Below, piece after piece: positions 25,383 to 34,056 of a stretch of 51,789 bases of DNA (the first letter of the stretch is position 1; the number at the start of each line of letters is the position of its first letter). A program made the translations under genes and the position numbers. Origin of the DNA: Chitinophagales bacterium (GTDB lineage: Bacteria > Bacteroidota > Bacteroidia > Chitinophagales > JABDMM01); NCBI GenBank assembly GCA_013001465.1, contig JABDMM010000070.1:1-51789 (forward strand). The letters are read 5' to 3'. The notes beneath the pieces are model-generated. The model worked only from the letters and a program-made list of their open reading frames with translations. It had not been told where the DNA came from and searched no databases.

Positions 25383-26691
25383 TTTCTGAGTTTTGTAATA
25401 AAGCGATCGGCTTTTTCACATCGTGCTCTCCCGGATAACTTATTTCATCTAATTGCCTTTTCAATTCAGGATAAAAACTATGAAAGTATTCAAGATCTTC
25501 ACCGCCCAATGGATCTGCATCAGGTATATCCTGTTTGTATGGATCAACTTGTTGACCGTTTTTCCAAAACCTGTAGCATACGTGCGGTCCTGTAGCGAGT
25601 CCGGTACTACCAACGTATCCGATAATTTCTCCTTGCTTCACAAATACTCCCGGTCGTATATTCTTAGCGATCTTTGACATGTGCAAATATTGGGTCGAAT
25701 ATGTTCCATTGTGTCTTACTTTGACATAGCGGCCATTATATCTTCTATATGTCGCTTCAGAGATTACTCCGTCTGCAGTGGCATATATTGGAGTCCCATG
25801 AGGAGCAGCATAATCAGTTCCGAGGTGAGCTTTATATCTCTTCTGGACCGGATGAAATCTTCTCCCCGAGTACCTCGAGCTTATTCGACTATATTTGACC
25901 GGAGCCTGTAGAAATGCTTTTCGTAAGCTTTTTCCATCAGGTTCAAAGTAGTCACCGGCATGAATGCTATCCTTTTCATAGTAGAAACCATATAGGTCCT
26001 TCCCCATATGATTAAACAGAACCGCAGTGATTTCTCCTATTCCTACAGATTCTCCCTCTACCATTTTTTCAGTATACACTACTTTAAATCGATCTCCTTT
26101 TTGTATCCTGTAAAAATCGACGGTCCACGCATAAATCTCTGAAAGTCGCAGAGCAAGGTCCGGATTGATCTTATTCGCTGTCATAGTTTCATATAATGAA
26201 GTCTGGATCACTCCTGATGCCTCTTTCCCCAAAATTGTTACTTCTTTTTGACCGCGATAAACACTTACCGTATCATCCAGGTTAAACACTATATAATTAA
26301 CCTTGTTCTCTTCATAGATCAAACACTTTGCTCTTGGTATACTATCATCACTATCGACTAAAATACAATATGGATTCCCTTCTCTCATTTTCCTTACATC
26401 AAAAACTGGTTTAGCGATAGTGGCAAGTTTTTCGATCGTAGTATAATCGATATTGTATGCAGTCAAAATATCAGATAGGAATTGATTGCGGCGAACTTCG
26501 GAGAAAACAACTTCTGCGGTATCAATTTCCATTCCGTAGAGTTGAATTCCTTTGTCCAGAATTGGTTCTTCAATTTCCAGAATTGGGACTGCACTCAATG
26601 GTTCATCGTTGTCTTGATCCCCCAGATACAGCGTTGCAGTGGTTAAACCAATAAAAGAGAGCAGTGTGATTAAGATAAGTTTTAATTTCAT
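25369..26691 (-). CDS. M23-family peptidoglycan endopeptidase (LytM/MepM-like)
   Basis: The 440-residue protein starts with a membrane anchor or signal peptide (MKLKLILITLLSFIGLTTAT). It has an OapA/LysM-like region near residues 65-110, a linker, and a C-terminal M23 domain from about 275. The first zinc motif is HLGTD (His289, Asp293). The usual H-x-H is H-V-C (His370, Cys372), so a cysteine replaces the second histidine ligand. I believe this HVC form recurs in Bacteroidota M23 proteins, so the enzyme need not be dead. MepM-type enzymes cleave crosslinks in the periplasm during cell-wall growth. It starts at ATG and overlaps the downstream AI-2E gene by 14 bases. Confidence 0.9.
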   Translation of the reverse strand: MKLKLILITLLSFIGLTTATLYLGDQDNDEPLSAVPILEIEEPILDKGIQLYGMEIDTAEVVFSEVRRNQFLSDILTAYNIDYTTIEKLATIAKPVFDVRKMREGNPYCILVDSDDSIPRAKCLIYEENKVNYIVFNLDDTVSVYRGQKEVTILGKEASGVIQTSLYETMTANKINPDLALRLSEIYAWTVDFYRIQKGDRFKVVYTEKMVEGESVGIGEITAVLFNHMGKDLYGFYYEKDSIHAGDYFEPDGKSLRKAFLQAPVKYSRISSRYSGRRFHPVQKRYKAHLGTDYAAPHGTPIYATADGVISEATYRRYNGRYVKVRHNGTYSTQYLHMSKIAKNIRPGVFVKQGEIIGYVGSTGLATGPHVCYRFWKNGQQVDPYKQDIPDADPLGGEDLEYFHSFYPELKRQLDEISYPGEHDVKKPIALLQNSENAFQ

Positions 26692-26795
26692 CCGTTAATT
26701 TTCAGCGGCAGTAAATATAATGTTTTCATTCAGGATAGCAGCTGCTTCAAATTCATACCTTTTAGTTTACTTGTACTATTTATTGAACAAAATGT

Positions 26796-27212
26796 TCACT
26801 CAACCCTTGTCCATGTTTCGGTTCTGCCAAATGTTGGAATTCCAATATATCCCCTGACATCTAATTCATCTCCACGAAGTTTAAGTTTACACTTATAAGT
26901 TTTGCCATTTTCAGGATCATAAATATTCCCACCTTTGAACTCGCCGTCACTATCTTTCGAGAAATCATGCATAACGATAAGTCCGATTAGTGGAGTAGTA
27001 TGCATCGATTTATCCGGATTGTTTTTATCCTTCGCAACCTCACCATTTTCATCTAAGGGATCTTGAAGCCATACTATTTTCCCAAAATAACTTCCGTCTT
27101 TCTTATAAATCTCGATCTTTCCACTTTTATCGGTGTTATACCAGATTCCGATAATCGCTTCGGCTGGTGCAACTGCAGTTAGGATCATGACGAGGAGCGG
27201 TATTATAAGCAC
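26796..27212 (-). CDS. DUF2147-family small secreted protein
   Basis: The 138-residue product has a signal peptide (LIIPLLVMILTAVAPAEA) followed by a DUF2147 domain. It opens with GIWYNTDKSGKIEIYKKDGSYFGKIVWL, carries GGNIYDPENGKTYKCKL in the middle and ends with FGRTETWTR. This family is common in Bacteroidota and proteobacteria and lacks a firmly assigned function; a beta-barrel ligand-binding fold is suspected. The start is GTG: an in-frame stop lies five codons upstream, so a longer form is impossible. It follows aat by 44 bases on the same strand and precedes the M23 gene after a 104-base gap. Confidence 0.88.
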   Translation of the reverse strand: MLIIPLLVMILTAVAPAEAIIGIWYNTDKSGKIEIYKKDGSYFGKIVWLQDPLDENGEVAKDKNNPDKSMHTTPLIGLIVMHDFSKDSDGEFKGGNIYDPENGKTYKCKLKLRGDELDVRGYIGIPTFGRTETWTRVE

Positions 27213-27256
27213 TGTTTTGAAGTTTTAACGAGTTGATTTGGTATTGAGTATATTAT

Positions 27257-27928
27257 CTAAAGAATACCACCGAGTTTAATTGGCGGTTTTTCTACTCCAA
27301 TCTTTAACAAATGAATATATGAATCTCTGCTGATTAATTCTGCTCCGAGGCTCGATAAATGATCAGTATAGACCTGGCAATCGATCAAGCTGAAATCAGT
27401 CGCCTCAACCATTGAAACAAATGCAGTCTTGGAAGCATTTGAAACATCTGAAAACATGGACTCACCAAAAAACATGTCACCGATGATAATCCCATAAAGT
27501 CCTCCAACGAGTTCGTCCCCGATCCAAGCCTCAACAGAATGAGCACTACCCATTTCGTGAAGATGCTTGTACGCCTCTATCATCTCTGTAGTGATCCAGG
27601 TATCATATTGATCTTTTCGTTTTATTGCCGAACATCGATGGATAACTTGCACAAAAGACTGATCATAAGTGATCCTGAATTTCTTATCTCTCAAGATCTT
27701 CCTCATACTTTTGCTCACTTTCAGATTTTTTGGGAATAAAACAAACCGTGGATCGGGCGAGTGCCATATGATAGGCTCATCTTTATTGTACCATGGAAAT
27801 ATACCTGACCGGTATGCAAGATGGAGTCGGTCTGTTTTTAAATCTCCTCCGATCGCTAAAATCCCATCAGAATTGCAATGTTCTAAGGGTGGAAAAAAGA
27901 TCTCATCATCAAGAATATAAATGGACAT
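27257..27928 (-). CDS. aat: Leucyl/phenylalanyl-tRNA-protein transferase
   Basis: Aat transfers Leu or Phe from aminoacyl-tRNA to proteins with N-terminal Arg or Lys, creating a degradation signal read by ClpS and ClpAP. The 223-residue protein shows the family signature YRSGIFPWYNKDEPIIWHSPDPR near the N-terminus, HSVEAWIGDELVGGLYGI, and GESMFS followed by ASKTAF. It is complete. It lies three bases downstream of clpS, the gene for the adaptor that recognises its product, so the pathway's writer and reader are coupled in one operon. Confidence 0.96.
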   Translation of the reverse strand: MSIYILDDEIFFPPLEHCNSDGILAIGGDLKTDRLHLAYRSGIFPWYNKDEPIIWHSPDPRFVLFPKNLKVSKSMRKILRDKKFRITYDQSFVQVIHRCSAIKRKDQYDTWITTEMIEAYKHLHEMGSAHSVEAWIGDELVGGLYGIIIGDMFFGESMFSDVSNASKTAFVSMVEATDFSLIDCQVYTDHLSSLGAELISRDSYIHLLKIGVEKPPIKLGGIL

Positions 27929-27931
27929 CTA

Positions 27932-28204
27932 CTATTCTATAGTAGCTCCAATACCGCGATCGGTTAGCCCGGATTTCATGGGTTGGAGTTTGTCTAGCAA
28001 TCCATGTTGGACAGAATACCGACCTTTGTGGTGGATGATCATTGCACATTGTTCAGCCTGCTCCTGCGAATGATCGCATATTTCGACTAAACTCTGAATG
28101 ACCCAATCGAATGTATTGATTTCATCGTTATGCACGACAAGTTGATGCTCCTGAACAGTTTGTTCCAGCGTGATCGACTTTTGTAGTTCTTTGGTGTTGG
28201 ACAT
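27932..28204 (-). CDS. clpS: ATP-dependent Clp protease adaptor ClpS
   Basis: The 90-residue adaptor binds N-terminal Leu, Phe, Tyr or Trp and hands the substrate to ClpA-type unfoldases. The core motifs are VVHNDEINTFDWVIQSL (the N-D pair contacts the alpha-amino group of the substrate) and AEQCAMIIHHKGR. The N-terminal tail needed for delivery is present. It begins at ATG and is followed three bases later by aat. A match to the Bacteroidota -7 element lies about 25 bases upstream. Confidence 0.95.
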   Translation of the reverse strand: MSNTKELQKSITLEQTVQEHQLVVHNDEINTFDWVIQSLVEICDHSQEQAEQCAMIIHHKGRYSVQHGLLDKLQPMKSGLTDRGIGATIE

Positions 28205-28228
28205 TTCAATTAATCATTAATACTATTA

Positions 28229-28236
28229 CAAATATA
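28229..28236 (-). promoter_or_regulatory. Candidate -7 element (TATATTTG) for clpS-aat
   Basis: On the minus strand these bases read TATATTTG, matching TAnnTTTG. A start site a few bases downstream would give a leader of roughly 15-20 nucleotides before the clpS ATG. No clear -33 TTG is found at the expected spacing, so support is weak. Confidence 0.3.
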
Positions 28237-28298
28237 GAGAAAACCATTTATCCTATGTGCTCGAACTAAGTGAATCTATTGCCGTATATCACTTTTAG

Positions 28299-28319
28299 AT
28301 TGTCTATTTAATGGACAAT
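28299..28319. promoter_or_regulatory. Inverted repeat in the clpS/SPOR-gene divergent region
   Basis: ATTGTC (28299-28304) and GACAAT (28314-28319) form a perfect 6-bp inverted repeat with a 9-base AT-rich spacer, a shape typical of dimeric repressor sites. It lies 72-92 bases upstream of the plus-strand SPOR-like gene and about 95 bases upstream of clpS. No cognate regulator is encoded nearby. Confidence 0.25.
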
Positions 28320-28390
28320 TCACATTTTTCTATAGGTAATCAACCTACTAAAACCAAACCCTTAATAATACTTTAGTATAAATTTCCACT

Positions 28391-29005
28391 ATGAAATATT
28401 TAGCAAGCATCGTTATAACTTTGTGTATCCTGTTAATATGCAGCAGTTTAGATGCTCAAAACCTGAGCAAGACGGAAGCAAAACAAATCAAAGCGGAACT
28501 TAAAAGCTTTAAGAAAAACCCATTGATGTATAAACTCAAGATTCAAAAGCTGAAAAATAGTATCGATGACCAGGAAGAAGAAATTAAAGATCTAGATGCA
28601 AAGGCAAAAGCCAATAGAAAGACGATAAAGAAGTTAAACGATTCCTTAACTGTACTTCATTCTGCTATTGACTTGTTAGTTGAAGAGGCTGAGCAAAATG
28701 CAGTCACCGAAGAATCATATGCAATGGATGACAATTTTTCCGATGAATCTGCTGTAATCTCAGAAAAAGATCCGCCAGGCACGGTCTACAAGGTTCAGGT
28801 AGGCCATTTTGAAAAATTAAATCTAACGGAGTATTTCAAAAGCCCCAAACTGTTTTCGCTTGAAACCAGTAGAGGAGGATTCACTTACAATATTGGCAAT
28901 TTTACGTCCTATGAAAATGCTAAAAAGTTTGCAGAGGATATGCGAAAACTTGGCATAGTAGATGCATTTGTTACTAAATATAACAATGGTAATCGCGTGG
29001 ACTAA
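28391..29005 (+). CDS. Periplasmic coiled-coil protein with SPOR-like C-terminus
   Basis: The 204-residue product has a signal peptide (MKYLASIVITLCILLICSSLDAQ). A lysine/glutamate-rich, coiled-coil-like helical segment follows (about 25-105, with NSIDDQEEEIKDLDAKAKANRKTIKKLNDS-type heptads broken in two here), then an acidic linker. The C-terminal domain (about 130-200) looks like SPOR: VYKVQVGHFEKLN, FTYNIGNFTSYENAKKFAEDMRKLGIVDAFVTKY. SPOR domains bind denuded glycan strands of septal peptidoglycan. The role is therefore probably cell-envelope or division related, but I do not recognise the exact protein. It starts at ATG and converges on lplA with a four-base overlap. Confidence 0.8.
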   Translation: MKYLASIVITLCILLICSSLDAQNLSKTEAKQIKAELKSFKKNPLMYKLKIQKLKNSIDDQEEEIKDLDAKAKANRKTIKKLNDSLTVLHSAIDLLVEEAEQNAVTEESYAMDDNFSDESAVISEKDPPGTVYKVQVGHFEKLNLTEYFKSPKLFSLETSRGGFTYNIGNFTSYENAKKFAEDMRKLGIVDAFVTKYNNGNRVD

Positions 29006-29919
29006 TATAACATAGATCTTATCTGCTGAAGAGCTCCGTCTTTTACATCCAGGAATTCTGAATTAACTGCTAGATTACATTTCTTGTGTTCTACAACCTG
29101 CTCTCCCGATCTTATCTTGTATTCTGTGATATGACCATCTGCAATCGTTAGTTCGAGCATATGACCTTCTTCTGAAAGCTTATGAAGGATCGTGCAATCA
29201 GAGGATTTCGCGTATAACCATTCAAATGACTTGTATTTTTGGTCCCTCAAGTTCACCACCTTTTGAAACTCTGATTCGCTCATACGATACTCTACCTCTG
29301 CGTTATAAGCTGCTCTTATTTCAGATGCTAGATTCTCTTTCACAATTCCATTCTCAATTTCTGAAACATTCTTTACTGTACTTCTTTTAGAATCGATCGC
29401 CCTGCTGGATATCTCATCGAATTGTGGTTTCAAGGCTGACTTCAGTTTTGGAATATCGCTGTCGATCAGCAATGTTCCGTGACTGATTATTTTTTTACGA
29501 TTTGTGAATTGTGCTGTACCGGTGATCTTGAAACCATCGACCTCAAGATCATTCTTGTCGTTGATCTTTGCTTCTATTCCATATTTAGAAAGTGCGGCAA
29601 CTACAGGGTTCAGCAGTGTATCGAATTTATTTAGATCCTTTTGCTCAAATTTTGTGATCAGACTGAAGTTGAGATTGCCAGAATCATGATACACGGTACC
29701 TCCACCGGTGATCCGTCTTGCAATATCAATGAAGTTCTGACGTGCAAATAGAATATTAGCTTCCTTCCAGATATTTTGATTTTTGCCCAGAACGATACAG
29801 TCGGCATTGAAATAGAGTAGGAGCAGCGTTTCTTCAATATCTGTATTCCTCACAAGATACTCCTCAAGAGCAAGATTGAAATATGGATCGGTCGATGACC
29901 GATTGTCCACCAGTAACAT
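29002..29919 (-). CDS. lplA: Lipoate-protein ligase A
   Basis: LplA activates free lipoate with ATP and attaches it to E2 subunits and GcvH. The 305-residue protein has the catalytic domain with NLALEEYLV, RRITGGGTVYHDSGNLNFS (lipoate-binding loop) and DGFKITGTAQ (catalytic lysine). A C-terminal accessory domain (about 225-305) is of the type found in full-length LplA. It lies two bases downstream of ftcD on the minus strand and may be cotranscribed with the histidine-degradation genes, without an obvious functional link. Confidence 0.92.
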   Translation of the reverse strand: MLLVDNRSSTDPYFNLALEEYLVRNTDIEETLLLLYFNADCIVLGKNQNIWKEANILFARQNFIDIARRITGGGTVYHDSGNLNFSLITKFEQKDLNKFDTLLNPVVAALSKYGIEAKINDKNDLEVDGFKITGTAQFTNRKKIISHGTLLIDSDIPKLKSALKPQFDEISSRAIDSKRSTVKNVSEIENGIVKENLASEIRAAYNAEVEYRMSESEFQKVVNLRDQKYKSFEWLYAKSSDCTILHKLSEEGHMLELTIADGHITEYKIRSGEQVVEHKKCNLAVNSEFLDVKDGALQQIRSMLY

Positions 29920-29921
29920 TT

Positions 29922-31601
29922 CTATAGTTTGCTTTCTACGATTTCCATAACTTCCCCTTCAAGTTGCTTAGCTTTTTCAACCATTGCTGTGGCCTCTTTT
30001 AATTTTTGATCTCCATATTGTTTATCCTGAAGCCCGCCGATATTGATCTTGACATTTAGATAAGCTCCGATCACAGCACTGCGGGCACACAATGCTCCTA
30101 CACCGGCATCAGATACTGAATTTGGATTTCCGATATCTGCCATAGTTTTGATAAGTTCGAAAGAATGCAGTGAAACTTCCATGACCTGGAATGGGACTTC
30201 GATAGCATACTTTGTGGCATTTTCTATTGCTTTTTTACGTTCAGCTACCTCATCTTCATTACCTTTCGGTAGTCTGAAGGCGTTCATGATCCCATTGAAT
30301 GATGCTGTATCTTCATCTACGAGATGCAATAGTTTATCTTTTATAGACTGACCTTTTTCAGCCCAGTTCGAAAATTCCTCCCATCGATCATCCCAACCTC
30401 GTTTGTGCGAAGAAAGATTAGCGACCATCGTTGCCAGCGACGCTCCCAATGCACCAATATAAGCTGAAATTGAACCACCTCCTGGTGCTGGAGATTCGGA
30501 TGCAGTTTCATTAGCAAATGCTTTGAGATCCATCTGTATAAGCGGATTATCATTTTCGTCAGCTACCATATATTCTATGATATTTTTATTCGGATCGAAT
30601 GGTTTAAGATCATCCAATCCCATAGACTTTACTGCGATCTTGATCAGTTCATCATTGGAAACTCCTGTGGATCGCTCTTGTTTTTTTAGGAAAAACCTAC
30701 CTGCGTCAAGCATTGCACTAAGTGGGATCAATCCAACTAGCTCGGAACCCGTGACCCGCATACCTCTCTTATTTGCTGATTTAACGCATTCATCAAATGC
30801 TTTATGCACAGGGGTGATCTTAATGTTTGTAAGATTCATCGAGATCTGGGCTATACCGAACTCTTCAATATACCATCCTATTCCTTTCACAGCTTTACAT
30901 GCTCCCGGTATCCTTATTGGTTCGCCATTTGAATCTCTTTCGATTTCACCGGTAACCGGATCTCCGCTTCGCTTAACTCTTCCTGCTTCTCTTACATCAA
31001 AAGCTATTGAATTAGCTCGCCTCGAAGATGTGGTATTTAAGTTTACGTTGAAGGCGACAAGAAAGTCTCGAGCACTGATCGCTATATTCCCTGTCTTTGG
31101 ATTGAATTTCGCTGGACCATGATCAGGCTTCCATTCCGGCTTCTGGATCTTTTCTGCAATTCCTTCATATTCACCCGACCTTACCGTTGCCAGATTCTTC
31201 CTTTTTTCTTCTGTTGCTGCATTTTCATACAAGTAAACCGGGATGCCCAACTCACCAACTCGCTTGCCTAGCTCTTGAGCACATTGAACGCATTCTTCCA
31301 TCGTGGCATTTGCAACTGGTACGAATGGACAAACATCAGTTGCTCCAAAACGTGGATGCTCACCCTTATGCTTACTCATGTCGATCAATTCAGAAGCTTT
31401 CTTTATGGCTCTGAATGCAGCTTCAACTACAACAGTTGGTTCTCCCACAAAAGTGACAACTGTTCTGTTTGTCGCAGCACCGGGATCTACATCTAGTAGT
31501 GTAGCGCCTTCTACAGACTCAATCACATCAGTAATTTCTTTAATGATCGACATATCACGACCTTCAGAAAAATTTGGAACGCATTCAATTATCTTTTTCA
31601 T
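29922..31601 (-). CDS. ftcD: Bifunctional glutamate formimidoyltransferase / formimidoyl-THF cyclodeaminase
   Basis: This enzyme finishes one route of histidine breakdown. It moves the formimino group of N-formiminoglutamate to tetrahydrofolate, then cyclises it to methenyl-THF and releases ammonia. The 559 residues match the fused form. The N-terminal transferase domain has CVPNFSEGRD at the start, the catalytic histidine in EHPRFGATD (His82) and a long TNRTVVTFVG strand. The C-terminal cyclodeaminase (about 355-559) has PAPGGGSISAYIGALGA and DEDTASFNGIMNAFRLP. It follows hutI by 51 bases on the same strand. hutH and hutU, which make its substrate, are not in the window. Confidence 0.94.
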   Translation of the reverse strand: MKKIIECVPNFSEGRDMSIIKEITDVIESVEGATLLDVDPGAATNRTVVTFVGEPTVVVEAAFRAIKKASELIDMSKHKGEHPRFGATDVCPFVPVANATMEECVQCAQELGKRVGELGIPVYLYENAATEEKRKNLATVRSGEYEGIAEKIQKPEWKPDHGPAKFNPKTGNIAISARDFLVAFNVNLNTTSSRRANSIAFDVREAGRVKRSGDPVTGEIERDSNGEPIRIPGACKAVKGIGWYIEEFGIAQISMNLTNIKITPVHKAFDECVKSANKRGMRVTGSELVGLIPLSAMLDAGRFFLKKQERSTGVSNDELIKIAVKSMGLDDLKPFDPNKNIIEYMVADENDNPLIQMDLKAFANETASESPAPGGGSISAYIGALGASLATMVANLSSHKRGWDDRWEEFSNWAEKGQSIKDKLLHLVDEDTASFNGIMNAFRLPKGNEDEVAERKKAIENATKYAIEVPFQVMEVSLHSFELIKTMADIGNPNSVSDAGVGALCARSAVIGAYLNVKINIGGLQDKQYGDQKLKEATAMVEKAKQLEGEVMEIVESKL

Positions 31602-31652
31602 GCCGCAAATATAATTATTGTGCGAATCGGAAAATTGTATATCTGCATTAAT

Positions 31653-32867
31653 TTAGAGCACTCTCCAAATTCGATTTTCTGCAAATGCATAAGGTAAGTA
31701 AGCCAGAGAATCCATTTTCTCGCTGATGATCAGTTTGCCTGATTTACCAACAGCTATACTTCCCATTTCATTTTCAACTTCCATTGCAAATGCTCCGTTG
31801 ATTGTGGTAGCATTGATCGCTTCCTCAGGTAGCATTCCCATTTTGATGCAGGCAAGTGATATCACAAATGGAATATTGCCTGACGGTGTGGATCCCGGAT
31901 TGTAGTCGCTTGCAAGTGCTACTGGGATATTGTTCTCTATAAGCTTTCGAGCTTGAGCGTACGGAATATTGATGAAAAAAGAACATGATGGTAATAGCGT
32001 TGCTATCGTGGAGGAATTCTTTAAAACTTCTATATCCTGAACACTCAAAACTTCGAGATGATCCACGGATATGGCATTATGATCTATAGCTGCTTCAATT
32101 CCACCAATAGAAGTAAACTGGTTCACATGTACTTTAGGTTTTAAACCAGCTTTGCAACCCGCATCCAAAATCCTGTTCATTTCATCAACAGAGAAGTAGT
32201 TGCTTTCACAAAATACGTCGATATAGTCAGCCAGGCCCTCATCTGCGATCTTAGGTATCATTTCATCGATCAGGATTTTCAAATAGCCATCATGGTTCAT
32301 TTTGTATTCTTGCGGGAATGCATGTGCACCTAAAAATGTAGCTTTTATGGGGATGTTTGATTTTTCTTTTAACTGGCGGATCACTTTTAGGATCTTGATC
32401 TCAGATTCTACAGTTAGACCATAACCACTTTTGATCTCGACAGCCCCTGTTCCTCCATCCTGAATCGCCTCAAGCCTTTCTTCGGCATCTTCCAGCAGTT
32501 TGCTTTCGGAGATCCCTTCTAATTTTTTGGCAGAATTTAGGATTCCACCTCCGGCAGCAGCGATCTCTTCGTAGGATTTCCCTTTTATCCGGTCAACAAA
32601 CTCACTTTCCCTGCTTCCTGCAAACACCAGATGCGTATGAGAATCACACCAGGCCGGAAGAACAAAACGGTCTGTTGCATCGATGATCTCATCTGCTCTG
32701 TCAGGAACGTTTTGCATAGAACCATATGAATCGATTTTGCCTTTACTGATCAATACATATGCATTATCGAGTCGGGGTAATTCTTTGCATTCGCTTCCTT
32801 TTAGCGGACTTTCGGGCGTTTCTCTGTTACCAAATAATGTTTTTATATTGACTATCAGTGTCGACAT
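31653..32867 (-). CDS. hutI: Imidazolonepropionase
   Basis: HutI hydrolyses 4-imidazolone-5-propionate to N-formiminoglutamate, the substrate of the adjacent FtcD. The 404-residue amidohydrolase has the metal motif DSHTHLVFAGSRESEF, the substrate-binding AAGGGILNS, HVNQFTSIGG and SVDHLE with further histidine ligands, and ASDYNPGSTPSGN with the catalytic aspartate. Length and start (ATG) are normal. It is divergent from aroC, so its promoter must lie in the 50 bases at 32868-32917, where I see no clear consensus. Confidence 0.95.
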   Translation of the reverse strand: MSTLIVNIKTLFGNRETPESPLKGSECKELPRLDNAYVLISKGKIDSYGSMQNVPDRADEIIDATDRFVLPAWCDSHTHLVFAGSRESEFVDRIKGKSYEEIAAAGGGILNSAKKLEGISESKLLEDAEERLEAIQDGGTGAVEIKSGYGLTVESEIKILKVIRQLKEKSNIPIKATFLGAHAFPQEYKMNHDGYLKILIDEMIPKIADEGLADYIDVFCESNYFSVDEMNRILDAGCKAGLKPKVHVNQFTSIGGIEAAIDHNAISVDHLEVLSVQDIEVLKNSSTIATLLPSCSFFINIPYAQARKLIENNIPVALASDYNPGSTPSGNIPFVISLACIKMGMLPEEAINATTINGAFAMEVENEMGSIAVGKSGKLIISEKMDSLAYLPYAFAENRIWRVL

Positions 32868-32917
32868 AGTAGGTTTTTTCTTTTCTTTGACGGACTAAAA
32901 TTAAACTAAATCCTTTC

Positions 32918-34012
32918 ATGGCTGGAAATACATTTGGCGATTTATTCAGGATTACAACTTTTGGCGAATCTCATGGCAAACTTATGGGCGTTGTTGTCGA
33001 TGGCTGTCCGGCTGGCCTTCATATTTCTTCCAATCAAATTCAGCAAGAACTCGATCGACGAAAACCATCATCAGAAGGGTTTAGCACGGCAAGAAAAGAA
33101 TCAGACATTTGTGAGATTGTCTCAGGTGTTTTCGAAGGCAAAAGTACAGGGGCACCGATCTGTATCTTGATTCCTAATAAAGACCAAAGAGAGAAAGACT
33201 ATTCAGAACTCAAAGACAAGTTCCGACCTTCTCATGCAGACTATACTTATAATAAAAAATTCGGTTTTCGAGATCATCGAGGAGGCGGCAGATCATCGGC
33301 CAGAGAAACGGTTGCGCGTGTTGCAGGAGCAGCAATTGCAAAACTTATCCTAAAGCAATTTGGAGTTAGCATAATCGCATACACGAAACAGATCGGTGAA
33401 ATTGCTCTTGATAAGCCCTATTCCGAATATGAGCTATCCTTAGTTTATGAGTCGGTTTTAAAATGTCCTGATAAACCCAAAGAAGAAGAAATGTTGCAGC
33501 ATATCCGAAAAATAAAAGAAGAAGGAGATACTCTTGGAGGCATCATCGAATGTGTTTGCACTTCTGTCCCTGCAGGTTTAGGAGAGCCTGTGTTTTCAAA
33601 ACTCAATGCAGATATTGCTGCAGGTATCTTCAGCATACAAACTGTTAAGGGTGTAGAATTTGGTGAGGGTTTTAAATCTGCTTCGATGAAAGGAAGCGAG
33701 CACAATGATGTCTTTATTATGGAGGATTCCAAAATAAAAACAGAAACGAATCGCTCTGCCGGCATTCAGGGAGGGATCTCGAATGGGATGGATGTCTTTT
33801 TCCGCGTAGCTTTTAAACCTGTTTCGACATTAATGATGGATCAAAAAACGATCGCTAGTAGTGGTGAAGCTGTCGATATCAATCCTAGAGGGCGACATGA
33901 TGTATGTGTGGTTCCAAGAGCCACAGCTATTGTTGAAGCTATGGCTGCATTAGTGCTTTGCGACCATTTGCTTAAAAATCAGATGAGCAAAATGGATAGC
34001 ATTATAAAATAA
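32918..34012 (+). CDS. aroC: Chorismate synthase
   Basis: AroC converts EPSP to chorismate, the last shared step of aromatic amino-acid synthesis, using reduced FMN. The 364-residue protein shows the three family signatures: FGESHGKLMGVVVDGCPAG, the FRDHRGGGRSSARETVARVAGAA block, and near the end RHDVCVVPRATAIVEAMAALV. All are intact and length is typical. It starts at ATG. The next gene, a symporter, begins 44 bases after the stop and may or may not be cotranscribed. Confidence 0.97.
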   Translation: MAGNTFGDLFRITTFGESHGKLMGVVVDGCPAGLHISSNQIQQELDRRKPSSEGFSTARKESDICEIVSGVFEGKSTGAPICILIPNKDQREKDYSELKDKFRPSHADYTYNKKFGFRDHRGGGRSSARETVARVAGAAIAKLILKQFGVSIIAYTKQIGEIALDKPYSEYELSLVYESVLKCPDKPKEEEMLQHIRKIKEEGDTLGGIIECVCTSVPAGLGEPVFSKLNADIAAGIFSIQTVKGVEFGEGFKSASMKGSEHNDVFIMEDSKIKTETNRSAGIQGGISNGMDVFFRVAFKPVSTLMMDQKTIASSGEAVDINPRGRHDVCVVPRATAIVEAMAALVLCDHLLKNQMSKMDSIIK

Positions 34013-34056
34013 ATAAAATCACAGGTTTCACAAAAGATGATTAGTTTAATACTTCT

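Noticed and set aside
26784-26798. TGAACA-AAA-TGTTCA hairpin at the end of the DUF2147 gene as terminator
   Set aside because: The stem is only 6 bp, AT-rich and has no T run behind it.
30523-31122. 199-residue plus-strand ORF opposite ftcD
   Set aside because: Long open antisense frame without motifs; ftcD on the other strand is fully conserved.
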